Assembly: GCF_030362795.1 (NCBI RefSeq)
Contig: NZ_JAUCBM010000001.1
Coordinates: 310,001 to 374,000 of the forward strand
DNA from: Pseudochrobactrum kiredjianiae
GTDB taxonomy: Bacteria; Pseudomonadota; Alphaproteobacteria; Rhizobiales; Rhizobiaceae
DNA: 64,000 nucleotides
Direction of reading: 5' to 3'
Shown here in pieces: positions 19,321 to 29,998 of the stretch. The notes under the pieces were generated by a model. The model ran no database searches. It saw nothing but the letters and a program-made list of their open reading frames with translations, and was not told where the DNA came from. The position numbers were made by a program, and so were the translations under genes. The stretch's first letter is position 1; every line of letters begins with the position of its first letter.

Positions 19321-19840
19321 TTTTATATGAGCCGGAGGGAGCCACTTTTTGAAAAAGAGTCGCTTAACCGGTCGATTGGCGTCTCCTTAGCCCACCCGCC
19401 AGATGATTGCGAGGGGGATTTTTGCCTTAGGTTAGGCGGATTAAGCGGAAATTATGCACAATTCATCGTGAATTCGTCTGCACAACAGCGATATTGCGCT
19501 TAAAACCATGCTTTGGACTGTATTTTCACGATTGCTTGTATGCCAGAGCAGTTATGAAAAGCACACTGACATTTGTGCGGATCGTTGATTTGTGCGGATG
19601 AGCTGACCTGTTGAGGTATGGCCACAATGCAGAAATATTGTTTCAGCTGAAAATTCTCACGTTTGTTTAAGTCAACTAATTGAATTTAAACATGTTTTTT
19701 TAATTTCAGGTTGAAATTCACTCCCGTTTTCCTGCCGGAACAGGGGATCACAAATTCGTTTTGGAAGGAACTTATTAACCTTCATTTTTTATTACTTTGT
19801 GGACAGAACTCAGTAGCGTATTTTTTGGTTTTTCAGGTCC
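19321..19840. other. 520-bp divergent intergenic region
   Basis: It separates the FMN protein gene from ftsK and should hold both promoters. It is AT-rich toward ftsK, with several T tracts. I see no coding frame, RNA gene or clear repeat. Confidence 0.4.
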
Positions 19841-22800
19841 ATGCGTATTCCAAGATCCAATTTCTCCACAGCACCGTCTGACCGTTTCGCGGCTTCCGAT
19901 GATATGTATGAATCGGTATCGCCGCCGCAGGAAATTCAAAACTTTAAACAGACTGCCGCTGGCGCTCTAGCACCCGAGTCACAGTATCAGCCGACAGAGC
20001 AGGCTTTTGCAGAATCAGAACTTAGGCAAACGGAAACATTGGCACCTCTCAGCTATGCTCCGGCCATTGTTACTGAAATTGCGCCTGCCACATCTGTTGC
20101 TGAAGCTGTGTCCACTATCCCGTCATACCCGCTTAGGAGTAAGCAGATGAGCAACAATTTTGCGGTTAAACATTGGATGGATCAGGATCGTTCCGCTCCC
20201 GCTGAAGAGCAGACTGCCGTTGCGCAGCCTGTTGCTGAGCAAGCAGCGCCTGTTGCAGCACCGCAAGCCGTTGCTACGCCGGCTCATCCGAAACCAGCTA
20301 ATCCGACCATGATTATGAACAGCCCGCATGTGGCCTATCAGGGGCTTTCTGTGCGTGAGCAATTCGGCTCGGGTGAGAAGGTCTGGAAAAATGCTTTTGC
20401 ATTGGCTGAGAATGTTCGCTTTACCCGTACGCCGGAAAATGAGCTTATGCGCTTGCGCGCCAAGCTGATTGAGGAATTCGGCGCAGAGGAAGAAACACAG
20501 CCGGTCGCGAAGACTGAAACGGCAGCCGCTTCTGTGACACAGATCGGGCAGCCTGTTGTCGCTGCACCGCAGACTTCTGCCAATGTGGCTGCTACGCAGG
20601 CTTCTGCCAGTATGGCTGCTGCGCAGCCGGTGCGCACCGCGCCCGTATTGCGCGGCCCTTCCAGCGTGATTGTTGCTGCACGTCTGCGTTTGCCGGTTGT
20701 GCCGGTTGCACCGCATGTTGAAGCGGTGGCACCATTGGCTGGCGCCGTATCCTCGCGGGTGGTTTCTGTTATTCCTGAAGCCGAAGTTGTGAATGCTGTT
20801 GTTTCCCACCTGCCGCAAGCGCCGGTCGTTGCAGAAGTGACTGCGGCTCCGGTTGTTGCGAGCGAACAGGGCGGCCTGCAGCTCAGCCATTTGTCTGACT
20901 TTGCATTCTGGGAATTTGCTGGTTTGCCGGATATTTTACCTTCAGCATCCGCGCCGGTTGTAACCGTGCCGGAGGTTGTTGCCTCCGTAGCGGCGCTTGC
21001 AGTTGAAGAAACCGTTGTTAAGCCGGTTACGGAGACAAAATCTATTCTGAGTATGTTCCGTGCGGTTGAATGGCGCCCTGCACAGGATGTTGTTCAGGAA
21101 ATTGTCGCAATGGCTGAGCCGGTTACTGTAGGTGAGCCACATGCAGGCGTTCCGGCAGAAGTTGCAGTGCCGATTGCTGAAACCGTTCAGGTTACAGAAC
21201 CGACTGTTGCAGAGGTTGCGCCTGTTGAAGCAGCTCCTGCTGTTGCTCAAATCAGCAATCCGTTTTTGCCGTCCTTCAGCTTCGGTCTGTCCGGCTATCA
21301 GATGCCTGTCTACTCCATTGCCACACAGGCGCTGCATGTTCCGACACCAGTGAGTGTGGCTGTCGAAGAACAGGCTGTTGCTGCTGAAACCAGTGTTGAG
21401 ACTGCGCCTGAAGCGATCGTTGAACAGAGTGAGCCGGTTGCGGAAGTTGTAGAGGCGGCTGCGGTTGTGATCGATGCGCCAGTTGAAAAAGCTGCGGTAC
21501 CGGTAACATTTGCTGCTGCTCCGGCTGCGGCGCGTAACTCTGCATCTTCAATCAACTTGTCGATTTTCTCCCCGACCGCGATTGAAACCGGAACGGTAAT
21601 GTCCGGTGAGGGCTATGAATATCCGCCACGCGCTTTGTTGCAGGAACCTGTCTATAAAGACGGTGCGATTATTTCGCAGGAAATGCTGGAACGTAGCGCT
21701 GGTCTGCTGGAAAGCATTCTTGAAGATTTCGGTGTGCGCGGTGAGATCATTCATGTGCGCCCGGGACCTGTGGTCACCCTCTATGAGTTTGAACCGGCGC
21801 CGGGTGTTAAATCCTCCCGTGTTATCGGTCTGGCTGATGATATTGCGCGCTCCATGTCAGCGCTCTCTGCCCGTGTTGCAGTGGTTCCGGGCCGCAATGT
21901 GATCGGTATTGAGCTACCGAATTCCATTCGTGAAACCGTGTATTTCCGCGAATTGATTGAATCGCCTGCTTTTGAGCGCACAAGCTGCCGTTTGGCACTG
22001 TGCCTTGGTAAAACCATCGGCGGTGAGCCGGTGATTGCTGAACTGGCAAAGATGCCGCATCTGTTGGTTGCCGGCACCACCGGTTCGGGTAAATCCGTGG
22101 CGATTAACACGATGATCCTGTCGCTGCTCTACCGTCTGAAGCCGGAAGAATGCCGCCTGATCATGATTGATCCGAAAATGCTGGAACTGTCGATCTATGA
22201 CGGTATTCCGCACCTGCTCACCCCTGTTGTGACCGATCCGAAAAAGGCTGTTGTGGCGCTGAAATGGACCGTGCGCGAAATGGAAGAGCGCTATCGCAAG
22301 ATGTCACGTCTCGGTGTGCGTAATATTGATGGCTATAATGCCCGCGCTGCGACTGCACGTGAAAAAGGTGAAACCGTAACCTCGACAGTGCAGGCCGGTT
22401 TTGACAAGGCGACCGGTGAAATCCTGTATGAAGAACAGGAAATGGATCTGACGCCAATGCCATATATCGTCGTTATCGTCGATGAAATGGCCGACCTGAT
22501 GATGGTTGCGGGTAAGGAAATCGAAGGTGCAATCCAGCGTCTGGCGCAGATGGCACGTGCTGCCGGTATCCACCTCATCATGGCCACACAAAGACCGAGC
22601 GTCGATGTGATCACCGGTACGATCAAGGCGAACTTCCCGACCCGTATTTCCTTTCAGGTCACGTCAAAAATCGACAGCCGTACTATTCTCGGTGAGCAGG
22701 GTGCAGAACAACTGCTGGGTCAGGGCGATATGCTGCATATGGCCGGTGGCGGTCGTATCGTGCGTGTCCATGGTCCGTTCGTGTCGGATGAGGAAGTGGA

Positions 22801-23131
22801 AAAGGTCGTTAATCACCTGAAAGAACAGGGGCGCCCTGACTATCTGTCGACTGTAACTGCGGATGAAGACGACACGGATGCCGCTGAAGATGACAGCGCT
22901 GTGTTTGACAAAAGCGACATGGGCTCAGAAGACGGCGACGACCTGTTTGAAAAGGCTGTCAAAGTTGTTCTGCGTGATAAGAAATGCTCGACATCTTACA
23001 TCCAGCGTCGTCTGTCGATTGGTTATAACCGTGCGGCTTCTCTGGTTGAACGTATGGAGCAGGAAGGCCTTGTCGGCGCTGCGAATCATGTCGGTAAACG
23101 TGAGATTATCGGTCAGAATGACGGCATGTAA
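19841..23131 (+). CDS. FtsK/SpoIIIE-type DNA translocase lacking membrane spans
   Basis: The 1096-residue protein ends in a complete FtsK motor. Walker A is AGTTGSGKS (about residues 743-751), Walker B is VIVDEMADL (about 876-884), [13 protein letters not shown] follows, and the C-terminal winged-helix gamma domain (about 1033-1096) includes [17 protein letters not shown]. It would pump DNA during terminus resolution at division. Unlike FtsK of E. coli, the first 600 residues contain no membrane helix; they form a Val/Ala/Pro/Glu-rich, probably disordered region. The start at 19841 follows AGGTCC. I infer a soluble paralogue alongside a membrane FtsK elsewhere. Confidence 0.93.
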   Translation: MRIPRSNFSTAPSDRFAASDDMYESVSPPQEIQNFKQTAAGALAPESQYQPTEQAFAESELRQTETLAPLSYAPAIVTEIAPATSVAEAVSTIPSYPLRSKQMSNNFAVKHWMDQDRSAPAEEQTAVAQPVAEQAAPVAAPQAVATPAHPKPANPTMIMNSPHVAYQGLSVREQFGSGEKVWKNAFALAENVRFTRTPENELMRLRAKLIEEFGAEEETQPVAKTETAAASVTQIGQPVVAAPQTSANVAATQASASMAAAQPVRTAPVLRGPSSVIVAARLRLPVVPVAPHVEAVAPLAGAVSSRVVSVIPEAEVVNAVVSHLPQAPVVAEVTAAPVVASEQGGLQLSHLSDFAFWEFAGLPDILPSASAPVVTVPEVVASVAALAVEETVVKPVTETKSILSMFRAVEWRPAQDVVQEIVAMAEPVTVGEPHAGVPAEVAVPIAETVQVTEPTVAEVAPVEAAPAVAQISNPFLPSFSFGLSGYQMPVYSIATQALHVPTPVSVAVEEQAVAAETSVETAPEAIVEQSEPVAEVVEAAAVVIDAPVEKAAVPVTFAAAPAAARNSASSINLSIFSPTAIETGTVMSGEGYEYPPRALLQEPVYKDGAIISQEMLERSAGLLESILEDFGVRGEIIHVRPGPVVTLYEFEPAPGVKSSRVIGLADDIARSMSALSARVAVVPGRNVIGIELPNSIRETVYFRELIESPAFERTSCRLALCLGKTIGGEPVIAELAKMPHLLVAGTTGSGKSVAINTMILSLLYRLKPEECRLIMIDPKMLELSIYDGIPHLLTPVVTDPKKAVVALKWTVREMEERYRKMSRLGVRNIDGYNARAATAREKGETVTSTVQAGFDKATGEILYEEQEMDLTPMPYIVVIVDEMADLMMVAGKEIEGAIQRLAQMARAAGIHLIMATQRPSVDVITGTIKANFPTRISFQVTSKIDSRTILGEQGAEQLLGQGDMLHMAGGGRIVRVHGPFVSDEEVEKVVNHLKEQGRPDYLSTVTADEDDTDAAEDDSAVFDKSDMGSEDGDDLFEKAVKVVLRDKKCSTSYIQRRLSIGYNRAASLVERMEQEGLVGAANHVGKREIIGQNDGM

Positions 23132-23178
23132 TTTTTAGAGGTGATTTGCCGGTCATCTTGACCTTGGAATAAGTAAAC

Positions 23179-23216
23179 TGCCTGCCGGATCTTCTATTCG
23201 GCGGGCTGTTTTGTTT
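23179..23216 (+). terminator. terminator of ftsK
   Basis: GCCTGCCGGA and TTCGGCGGGC pair with two wobbles, followed by TGTTTTGTTTTT. Confidence 0.8.
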
Positions 23217-23413
23217 TTGCATTTGGTAAATACGGATATGTGATTATTTTATAAAATAACGCAGAATATTATTATTGTTCAGAAGTTTGTTTCTGCCTGT
23301 ATCTTATTGAAAAATGACAGCTATTCACTGTTGTGAAATCAGTTACATTCATATCATATTAACCATATGGGTGCATAAAGAGAAGGAACACTCTGAAATG
23401 CGTGAGGTGGGTT

Positions 23414-23632
23414 ATGCAGCGTTACAGATTTGATCAAAAAGTAATAGTCGTTGAAGCGATTGTGGAAATGATTAAGCGTGGCGTGCCTGCCAGTGAAATG
23501 GATATTTATCTCAGCCGCATGGGGCCTGTTGATCTGGATATGCTGCAACAATGTATGGACGAAGTTTATACATATATCGCGCATGAGGATGCGAGGCAGC
23601 AGGGCGCTTATCAGGAGCGTGCAGTCGCCTAA
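23414..23632 (+). CDS. small hypothetical protein
   Basis: The ATG at 23414 (MQRYRFDQKVIVVEAIVEMI) is preceded by GAGGTGG, giving 72 residues; the GTG at 23402 would overlap that ribosome site. The protein is soluble, probably helical, with MDIYLSRMGPVDLDMLQQ in the middle. No family is recognised. It stands alone downstream of ftsK, followed by an orphan hairpin at 23873. Confidence 0.6.
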   Translation: MQRYRFDQKVIVVEAIVEMIKRGVPASEMDIYLSRMGPVDLDMLQQCMDEVYTYIAHEDARQQGAYQERAVA

Positions 23633-23737
23633 ACTGTGAATGTGAGAGCGGTGACACAAAGGTATTTTAAAACCGTCATGCTCTTGAAATAATTGGTGTC
23701 TATATACATCTAATGTCTACAGCGTTCACATTGTAAC

Positions 23738-23820
23738 TAAAGCTTTGGAACCGCTGTAATTATTTGTTTTATGCATTCACAAAGTCGCTTCGCACGTTTG
23801 CTGGAAATGCTTTTAAAAAT
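23738..23820 (-). repeat. mosaic intergenic repeat, partial copy
   Basis: On the minus strand it reads AAAGCATTTCCAGCAAACGT, then GTGCGAAGCGACTTTGTG, an AATGCATAAAACAAAT linker and TTACAGCGGTTCC. These are the same blocks in the same order as the full copy at 5668-5775 and the copy at 44649-44800. Confidence 0.65.
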
Positions 23821-23872
23821 TCGCCTGACTTTTGACCACGGATGTACTGGCATTGGTTGAGGCGTTTCATGG

Positions 23873-23900
23873 AAGGTCGGGACATCCCGGCCTTTTCCAT
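23873..23900 (+). terminator. terminator-like hairpin
   Basis: GGTCGGGA and TCCCGGCC form an 8-bp stem with one wobble and a tiny loop, followed by TTTTCCATTTTAT. It probably ends the small gene at 23414. Confidence 0.55.
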
Positions 23901-23975
23901 TTTATACATCCTCAATTTTTTGACATGCCTGTGCGATGGCCCTCGCAATATTCTCCAATTTTTGAAAACTTGATT

Positions 23976-24077
23976 GGTACTAAAACTTTATGAGTATGCC
24001 TCATGGGGGGGGAAGCCCGAGTGGCGATTGAACTTTTTCAAGGCGTGATGCGTTAGCATCTTGCGTCTTGGTATGAA
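23976..24077 (+). repeat. MITE-like element, copy 1 (diverged)
   Basis: It shares GAGTATG, then AAGCCCGAGTGG, GATTGAACTTT, TCAAGGC and AGCATCTTG in order with 29361-29472, and ends in TTGGTAT. Its left arm has decayed into a run of G. Confidence 0.7.
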
Positions 24078-24539
24078 GGATATAGTTTTCTAAGAGCCGC
24101 GCAAAAACGTGACCGAGATTCATCTTGCCGTTCGTTGCATTCATGCTTATAGAAACCGCAAAAGTCTCTGGATGTCAGACTGAATCGCTATGATGCAGCG
24201 CTTATCCGGCAGATGTTTTGTAGCGGGACGGTCAGTACTTACAGGCTGGCTCGTCTGGTTTGAGGCGGCTTTTATGTTTGATAAAAAGCTGTTTCTACAG
24301 AATTCCTGAAATGTTGTATATGAGCTTTCGGTGTTGAAATGCGGGGCTTTTTTGCCTATAGGTTTCAGGATTTACCGAAAGTACTGTATATTCTTCTCGT
24401 TCTGAAACAAATTTAGAGCAGAAATAATACAGCGTTTCAAAGCAGTTAAGGTGTCTTTGTGTTTTATCATGGACATAAAATACCTTGGTGAATGTTGATA
24501 TGTGGCCTGCCCCGGGCGCATTCAAGACGGAAAATTTAA

Positions 24540-25484
24540 ATGAAACACAGATTATTCCGCTCAGTAGGCATCGGTGCTGTTCTGATGCTGACGGCAATTC
24601 TGGCAGGGTGTCAGCAGGTTGTGCTGTTTCCTAAAGGCGAAGTCGGTATTAAAGAGCGCGACCTGATCGTTTTTGCGACTGTTATCATGTCGCTGATTGT
24701 TATTCCGGTCATTATCGCGACTCTCTATTTCGCGAATAAATATCGCGCCAACAAGGATAATGAGTACCTGCCTGATTGGCATCACTCCAACAAGATTGAA
24801 GCCTTTGTCTGGGTCATTCCGTGCATCGTCATTCTCATTCTTGGTTATGTGACCTGGGTTAAGACCCATGAGCTGGATCCGTATCGTCCGCTGGAACATG
24901 CGGCAAAGCCCGTTCAGGTTGAAGTTGTGGCGATGAACTGGAAATGGCTGTTCATCTATCCGGAACAGAATATCGCGACTGTGAACGAACTGGTTGTACC
25001 GGTCGATCGTCCGCTGAATTTCCGCATTACCTCCGGCCACATTATGAATTCCTTCTTCATTCCGGCTTTGGGTGGTCAGGTTTATGCAATGCCTGGCATG
25101 CAGACAAAACTGCACCTCATCGGAAATGAGATCGGTTCTTATGACGGTATTTCAGCGAACTATAGTGGTGACGGCTTCTCGCAGATGCGCTTCACAACCC
25201 ATGTGAAGGCAGAAGCTGACTTTGAGAAATGGGTGTCCGAGGTTCGTACATCTGACAAAGCACTGAGCCGCGCCGGCTATATTGAGCTTGATCAGCCGAC
25301 TGAGAAACATCCGGTTACGCATTATGCAACAACAGAACCAGGTCTGTTCAGCGCCATTATTGGTCGCTGCGTAGATGGCAAGACCCCTTGTGTCAGCCAT
25401 GGTGGCGGCAGCGTTCAGAAGCTTTCGCCGTTCATCACCTCTTCTGTGAAGAAAGAATCGCCTGCGGAACCTGCGTCTAACTGA
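24540..25484 (+). CDS. cyoA: cytochrome o ubiquinol oxidase subunit II
   Basis: The 314-residue lipoprotein precursor has lipobox LAGC (residues 21-24), two membrane helices (about 42-65 and 90-110) and a periplasmic cupredoxin domain containing PVQVEVVAMNWKWLFIYPEQ. The CuA-ligand cysteines of cytochrome c oxidases are absent, as expected for a quinol oxidase. It supports quinol binding and complex assembly. It heads cyoABCD, the proton-pumping terminal oxidase used at high oxygen. A GGAAAA ribosome site precedes the ATG. Confidence 0.96.
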   Translation: MKHRLFRSVGIGAVLMLTAILAGCQQVVLFPKGEVGIKERDLIVFATVIMSLIVIPVIIATLYFANKYRANKDNEYLPDWHHSNKIEAFVWVIPCIVILILGYVTWVKTHELDPYRPLEHAAKPVQVEVVAMNWKWLFIYPEQNIATVNELVVPVDRPLNFRITSGHIMNSFFIPALGGQVYAMPGMQTKLHLIGNEIGSYDGISANYSGDGFSQMRFTTHVKAEADFEKWVSEVRTSDKALSRAGYIELDQPTEKHPVTHYATTEPGLFSAIIGRCVDGKTPCVSHGGGSVQKLSPFITSSVKKESPAEPASN

Positions 25485-25560
25485 CGGGATTTCGTGACTT
25501 TAGGCAGGCAGACCATTGGCCGTTTATGACCAATGGTCTTGCCATTAAAAGTGTAGAGAA

Positions 25561-27546
25561 ATGTTCGGAAAACTTACCCTAGCGGATATTCCATTTCACG
25601 AACCGATTGTGATGGTCACTTTGGCCGCCGTCGGTTTAGGTGGTCTGTCTCTGCTTGCTGCTATTACCTATTTTGGTAAATGGGGCATTTTGTGGAGAGA
25701 CTGGCTTACCACTGTTGACCATAAGCGCGTTGGTATCATGTATATCATTCTCGCGCTCATCATGCTGTTCCGTGGCTTCTCCGATGCCATTATGATGCGT
25801 GCGCAGCAGGCAATGGCCTCCGGTGCGAATGAAGGCTTCCTGCCTCCGCATCACTACGACCAGATCTTCACTGCCCATGGCGTGATTATGATCTTCTTCG
25901 TAGCGATGCCGTTCATCGTTGGTCTGATGAACTTTGCTGTGCCACTTCAGATCGGTGCACGCGACGTTGCGTTCCCTTACCTGAACTCCTTAAGCTTCTG
26001 GCTGACTGTTGCCGGTGCTATTCTGGTCAATATTTCACTTGGTGTCGGTGAATTCGCACGTACCGGCTGGCTGGCTTATCCGCCATTGTCCGGTCTGGAA
26101 TACAGCCCTGGCGTTGGTGTTGACTACTATCTCTGGGCCTTGCAGATTTCCGGTATGGGTACATTGCTCTCCGGTGTGAACCTGATTGCAACCATCATCA
26201 AAATGCGTGCCCCTGGCATGACTATGATGAAGGTTCCGGTTTTCACATGGACTGCGCTTTGCTCGAACATTCTGATCGTTGCAGCTTTCCCGATCCTGAC
26301 TGTTACCCTGTCGCTGCTGCAGCTTGACCGTTATCTTGGTATGCATTTCTTCACCAATGATTTTGGTGGCAATCCGATGATGTATATCAACCTCATCTGG
26401 ATCTGGGGGCACCCGGAAGTTTATATTCTGGTTCTGCCTTGCTTTGGTGTGTTCTCGGAAATTATTGCTACTTTCTCGGCCAAGCGTTTGTTCGGTTATG
26501 CCTCAATGGTCTATGCGACTGTTGCCATTACCGTGCTGGCCTTCCTCGTCTGGGCGCATCACTTCTTCACCATGGGTGGCGGTGCCTCCGTTAACGCCTT
26601 CTTCGGCGTGGCGACGATGATTATTTCGATCCCGACAGGGGCGAAAGTCTTCAACTGGCTGTTCACAATGTATAAAGGCCGTGTGCGTATGGATACGCCG
26701 GTTCTGTGGACACTTGGTTTCATGTGTACCTTTGTTGTCGGTGGTATGACCGGTGTTATGCTTGCGATTCCGCCTGCGGATTTCGTACTGCACAATTCTG
26801 TGTTCCTGATTGCGCATTTCCATAACGTAATCATCTCCGGCGTATTGTTTGGTTGTTTTGCCGGTTTCATCTACTGGTTCCCGAAAGCATTCGGTTTCCG
26901 TCTTGATGAAACATGGGGCAAGCGCGCGTTCTGGTGCTGGCTGACAGGCTTCATTACTGCCTTTATGCCGCTCTATATCCTCGGCTTCATGGGTATGACC
27001 CGTCGTGTTAACCACACAGAAAATCCGGCATGGCAGATCTATCTGATTATTGCTGCGATTGGTGCTGCTATTATTCTGGTTGGTATTGTCTGTCAGATCA
27101 TTCAGATTCTGGTCTCGATTCGTAATCGTGAGGCTCTGCGTGACCATACTGGTGATCCGTGGGAAAACGGGCGTACACTCGAATGGGCTGTGGCTTCTCC
27201 TGCTCCGTTCTACAACTTCTCTGAAACACCGCGTGTTCAGGACGTTGACGCTTACTGGGATATGAAGAAGCGTGGCGTGAAGCGTAAAACCGACAAGTTC
27301 AAGCCAATTCATATGCCGCGTAATACCGGTACCGGCTTTATCATCGGTATGGTTTGTATTGCGCTTGGTTTTGCCGGTGTATGGCACATCTGGTGGCTGG
27401 CAATTGCTGCTGCTCTGTCCATCATCGCGATCAGCATCATCCATTCGTTCAACAATAACCGCGACTACTATGTCACTGCGGAAGAAGTGCAGCGTGTTGA
27501 AGATGAACATACGCTCAAGCTGCAGTCTTTGGGAGTTAAGCCATGA
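25561..27546 (+). CDS. cyoB: cytochrome o ubiquinol oxidase subunit I
   Basis: At 661 residues it matches the usual CyoB length and has about 15 membrane helices. The haem and copper ligands are visible: [11 protein letters not shown] (low-spin haem His), [12 protein letters not shown] with the His-Tyr cross-link pair, WAHHFFTMG (CuB histidines) and [11 protein letters not shown] (two haem histidines). It oxidises ubiquinol, reduces oxygen to water and pumps protons. Its end overlaps the start of cyoC by 4 bp, so the genes are translationally coupled. Confidence 0.98.
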   Translation: MFGKLTLADIPFHEPIVMVTLAAVGLGGLSLLAAITYFGKWGILWRDWLTTVDHKRVGIMYIILALIMLFRGFSDAIMMRAQQAMASGANEGFLPPHHYDQIFTAHGVIMIFFVAMPFIVGLMNFAVPLQIGARDVAFPYLNSLSFWLTVAGAILVNISLGVGEFARTGWLAYPPLSGLEYSPGVGVDYYLWALQISGMGTLLSGVNLIATIIKMRAPGMTMMKVPVFTWTALCSNILIVAAFPILTVTLSLLQLDRYLGMHFFTNDFGGNPMMYINLIWIWGHPEVYILVLPCFGVFSEIIATFSAKRLFGYASMVYATVAITVLAFLVWAHHFFTMGGGASVNAFFGVATMIISIPTGAKVFNWLFTMYKGRVRMDTPVLWTLGFMCTFVVGGMTGVMLAIPPADFVLHNSVFLIAHFHNVIISGVLFGCFAGFIYWFPKAFGFRLDETWGKRAFWCWLTGFITAFMPLYILGFMGMTRRVNHTENPAWQIYLIIAAIGAAIILVGIVCQIIQILVSIRNREALRDHTGDPWENGRTLEWAVASPAPFYNFSETPRVQDVDAYWDMKKRGVKRKTDKFKPIHMPRNTGTGFIIGMVCIALGFAGVWHIWWLAIAAALSIIAISIIHSFNNNRDYYVTAEEVQRVEDEHTLKLQSLGVKP

Positions 27547-28163
27547 GTGCCGCTGTAACGCACGCTACTGACCATGGTCATGACGATGATCACGAGCACC
27601 ACGATTCCCGTGGCACGACGCTGATCGGTTTCTGGATCTACCTGATGAGTGACTGTGTCATCTTCTCGGGTCTGTTTGCCACTTTTGCTGTTCTCTCGCG
27701 TTCTTACGCGGGGGGGCCAACCGGCTGGGAACTGTTTGATCTGGAATTCGTGGCCGTTGAAACAGCTTTGCTGCTGTTCTCCAGCCTGACCTATGGTCTG
27801 GCCATGATTGCCATGTCGCAGAAAAAACAATCTGTGATGCTCGGCTGGATCGCTGCGACCTTCCTGCTAGGTGCAACCTTTCTGGCAATGGAAATCTATG
27901 AATTCCATCACCTGATCGAAATCGGTGCCGGTCCTGGCCGTTCCGCATTCCTGTCCGCCTTCTTCGTACTGGTCGGTACACATGGTCTGCATATTCTGTT
28001 CGGTCTGATCTGGATTCTGGTTCTGGTGGCGCAGGTTCTGCGTTCCGGTCTGACAGAAGCCAACCAGACACGCCTGATGTGCCTCAGCCTGTTCTGGCAC
28101 TTCCTTGATGTTGTCTGGATCGGTGTATTCTCGATTGTTTATCTGATGGGAGTTCAGGCATGA
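27543..28163 (+). CDS. cyoC: cytochrome o ubiquinol oxidase subunit III
   Basis: The 206-residue subunit has five predicted membrane helices after a His/Asp-rich start ([19 protein letters not shown]). Family landmarks include [34 protein letters not shown] and [15 protein letters not shown]. It stabilises the oxidase core. It overlaps cyoB and cyoD by 4 bp each. Confidence 0.97.
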   Translation: MSAAVTHATDHGHDDDHEHHDSRGTTLIGFWIYLMSDCVIFSGLFATFAVLSRSYAGGPTGWELFDLEFVAVETALLLFSSLTYGLAMIAMSQKKQSVMLGWIAATFLLGATFLAMEIYEFHHLIEIGAGPGRSAFLSAFFVLVGTHGLHILFGLIWILVLVAQVLRSGLTEANQTRLMCLSLFWHFLDVVWIGVFSIVYLMGVQA

Positions 28164-28513
28164 GTTCCGCGCATAAAACTGAAGCATCAGCCAGCGAAAC
28201 CAAGAATTATATCATCGGTTTCATTCTGGCCGTTATCCTCACAGCCGTGCCGTTTGGCGTGGTGATGGGGCAGTATTTTGATACCACCACAACAGTGGCC
28301 ATTATCATGGTCTTTGGTGCGGTGCAGATGATCGTTCATCTGATCTACTTCCTGCATATGGATTCCAAATCCGAAGGCGGCTGGACTTTGCTGGCTCTGC
28401 TGTTCACCGTGCTGATTTTGGCGATTGTTCTGATCGGCTCGCTGTGGATTATGAACCATCTGGCCATCAATATGATGGAAGTCAGCCCTGAAGCTGCCCG
28501 TGCCCTGCCATAA
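28160..28513 (+). CDS. cyoD: cytochrome o ubiquinol oxidase subunit IV
   Basis: The 117-residue protein has three membrane helices and the family stretch [20 protein letters not shown]. It assists CuB binding and assembly of the oxidase. It overlaps cyoC by 4 bp and is the last cyo gene; no cyoE haem O synthase gene follows, so that enzyme must be encoded elsewhere. Confidence 0.96.
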   Translation: MSSAHKTEASASETKNYIIGFILAVILTAVPFGVVMGQYFDTTTTVAIIMVFGAVQMIVHLIYFLHMDSKSEGGWTLLALLFTVLILAIVLIGSLWIMNHLAINMMEVSPEAARALP

Positions 28514-28561
28514 ATAGCAGGAAGAATGAGTTGAACTCATTCGGGATGTTAAAAAACTAAT

Positions 28562-28593
28562 GAACGGCGTTGCGAAAGCAGCGCCGTTTTTTG
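28562..28593 (+). terminator. terminator of cyoABCD
   Basis: AACGGCG pairs with CGCCGTT around an inner GC-GAAA-GC, followed by TTTTTTG. Confidence 0.85.
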
Positions 28594-28710
28594 TTACGCA
28601 CTCTTTACAGATTCAATTGAATAGCTGCGCGTGTATATTAATCTGATGGAGTTGTTCTCCGTAATTTCTAATGTTTCATTTAATTTTTCATTTTTATTTC
28701 GGTGGCTTCA

Positions 28711-29283
28711 ATGAAGATTATTCACTTTGATAAGTTGTTTAAAAATAAAATGATGACGGTGCTGCTGTCAGGCCTGATGGTATTGGTGGCAAGTTACGTT
28801 GCTCAGGCGCAGACCGCATCTGTTTCGGGCTCCGTCAATTTGCGGCAGGGACCCGGCGCAAATTATCTACGGATCAGCACATTACCGCGCGGTGCATCAG
28901 TGCATATTGATTATTGCCGTGGTGGCTGGTGTCAGGTCAGAAGCAGCTGGGGTATAGGCTGGGTCAGTAGCAGATATTTGCTGCAAGGATATAATTCAGC
29001 GCCTGCTTATAGCCAGAGCTATCCTGTGCAGCCACAGGTCACTTTCGGGCTGAATATCGGCTCGGGCTTCTATGATGACGGTGGTTATTATGACTCGTAT
29101 TACAGGCCGTATTACCGGCCTTATGACCGGCCGTGGTACCGCCCGGGTTACAGATCAGGTTTCAGGCCGGGTTATCGTCCTTATGGACCGCGCTATAATC
29201 CGCGACCCTATGGGCGGGAAGGCTGGAACCCACGTTGGGGTGTTGGGCCTGCACATTTTCCGGATGTGAGACGACGCAGATAG
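28711..29283 (+). CDS. secreted SH3-domain protein with Tyr/Pro/Arg-rich tail
   Basis: I prefer the ATG at 28711 (MKIIHFDKLFKNKMM) over the GTG at 28702. The 190 residues start with a signal peptide (hydrophobic core VLLSGLMVLVASYV, cleavage near AQAQ), then a bacterial SH3 domain with VNLRQGPGANYLRI, the pair CRGGWCQV and GWVSSRYL. The tail (about 125-185) is low complexity, built from repeats such as YYRPYYRPYDRPWYRPGYR. SH3 domains of this kind often bind peptidoglycan; the partner is unknown. It is monocistronic after cyoABCD. Confidence 0.85.
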   Translation: MKIIHFDKLFKNKMMTVLLSGLMVLVASYVAQAQTASVSGSVNLRQGPGANYLRISTLPRGASVHIDYCRGGWCQVRSSWGIGWVSSRYLLQGYNSAPAYSQSYPVQPQVTFGLNIGSGFYDDGGYYDSYYRPYYRPYDRPWYRPGYRSGFRPGYRPYGPRYNPRPYGREGWNPRWGVGPAHFPDVRRRR

Positions 29284-29298
29284 CGCAAACAATCCAGA

Positions 29299-29347
29299 CT
29301 ACAGCATAACTCCTTAAACTTGAATCTGTTTAAGGTAGAATTATGCG
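29299..29347 (+). repeat. double-hairpin repeat, decayed second half
   Basis: ACAGCATAACTCCTTAAAC followed by GTTTAAGGTAGAATTATG matches the second hairpin of the element at 10318-10363 with a few changes. The first hairpin is absent. Confidence 0.65.
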
Positions 29348-29360
29348 TACATATAAAGTG

Positions 29361-29472
29361 TTATACCAAAACTCCATGAGTATGACTTATGGAGTTTTGG
29401 TTAAGCCCGAGTGGTGATTGAACTTTCTCAAGGCTTGGATAGCGTCAGCATCTTGAGCCGCCTTGGTATTAA
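29361..29472 (+). repeat. MITE-like element, copy 2 (intact)
   Basis: This 112-bp element starts TTATACCAA and ends TTGGTATTAA, forming terminal inverted repeats. The left part contains a perfect 13-bp hairpin, ACCAAAACTCCAT against ATGGAGTTTTGGT. The core from AAGCCCGAGTGG to AGCATCTTG matches 23976-24077. It encodes no transposase. Confidence 0.75.
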
Positions 29473-29518
29473 AGCGAGTGTTGTGCGCCCAAGAGAACGC
29501 ACAGGCTCTATTGCTACG

Positions 29519-29560
29519 AATCCCTGCACCGGATTGCGATTCCGTTGCAGGGATTTTTTG
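29519..29560 (+). terminator. terminator-like hairpin
   Basis: AATCCCTGCA and TGCAGGGATT pair, with an imperfect inner stem, followed by TTTTTTG. The only upstream gene on this strand is the SH3 gene 235 bp away. Confidence 0.6.
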
Positions 29561-29998
29561 TATTTGAGCATATATCTTAACGAATGCACGGAAGCGGTAG
29601 CCGCCGCTTGTAACAAATATTAAAATCATATTTCAGAACCTGAAACTCGGTTTGAGCAGGTGGAATTGAGGTGATTTTTTGTGAATAGTATATGTTTTCA
29701 ATGTGTTGCGCGATTTTGAAGGTTTAATATTTGCCCTTATTTGTTTCTTAATATTGAATATTTTTATTCTGTTCTTTGCCGGAAATCACAAATTTAGTTT
29801 TTCTTTAGGTAAAGAAAATTTCAAATTAAGAATTTTTTAAGTATAAATCTTAAAAAAACAGTGGGAGCTTTCGGGTAATACTCCCCGATGAGTGGCTGTC
29901 GGCCATTGCCCGATGGGTGGAGCGGGCGAGTTGTGGAATATGCGTATTGACCCTGTTGTGCGGGATGATATGCAGGTAATAGATTAAGGAGAGCTCCA

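Larger units (their letters stand above)
23633..24539. other. 907-bp intergenic region upstream of cyoA
   Basis: It holds a repeat fragment, a terminator-like hairpin and a MITE-like element (listed separately). The last 450 bp before cyoA have no clear repeat or gene and probably contain the cyo promoter. A reverse frame across 24295-24597 overlaps cyoA and is not convincing. Confidence 0.5.
29284..29998. other. 715-bp intergenic region upstream of tamA
   Basis: It contains a decayed double-hairpin repeat half, a MITE-like element and a terminator-like hairpin (listed separately). About 250 bp of AT-rich sequence with A and T tracts follow, and then the tamA leader. Short frames here overlap the repeats and are not convincing genes. 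Confidence 0.5.

Noticed and set aside
20123-20890. 255-codon minus-strand frame opposite ftsK
   Set aside because: It is the complement of the low-complexity Val/Ala/Pro region of ftsK, which leaves the opposite frame open.
24295-24597. 100-codon minus-strand frame overlapping the cyoA start
   Set aside because: It covers the likely cyo promoter and the cyoA signal peptide, with no ribosome site and no protein-like pattern.
26503-27510. 335-codon minus-strand frame opposite cyoB
   Set aside because: It is antisense to the conserved cyoB C terminus; composition (many His, Asn, Thr) is typical of a shadow.
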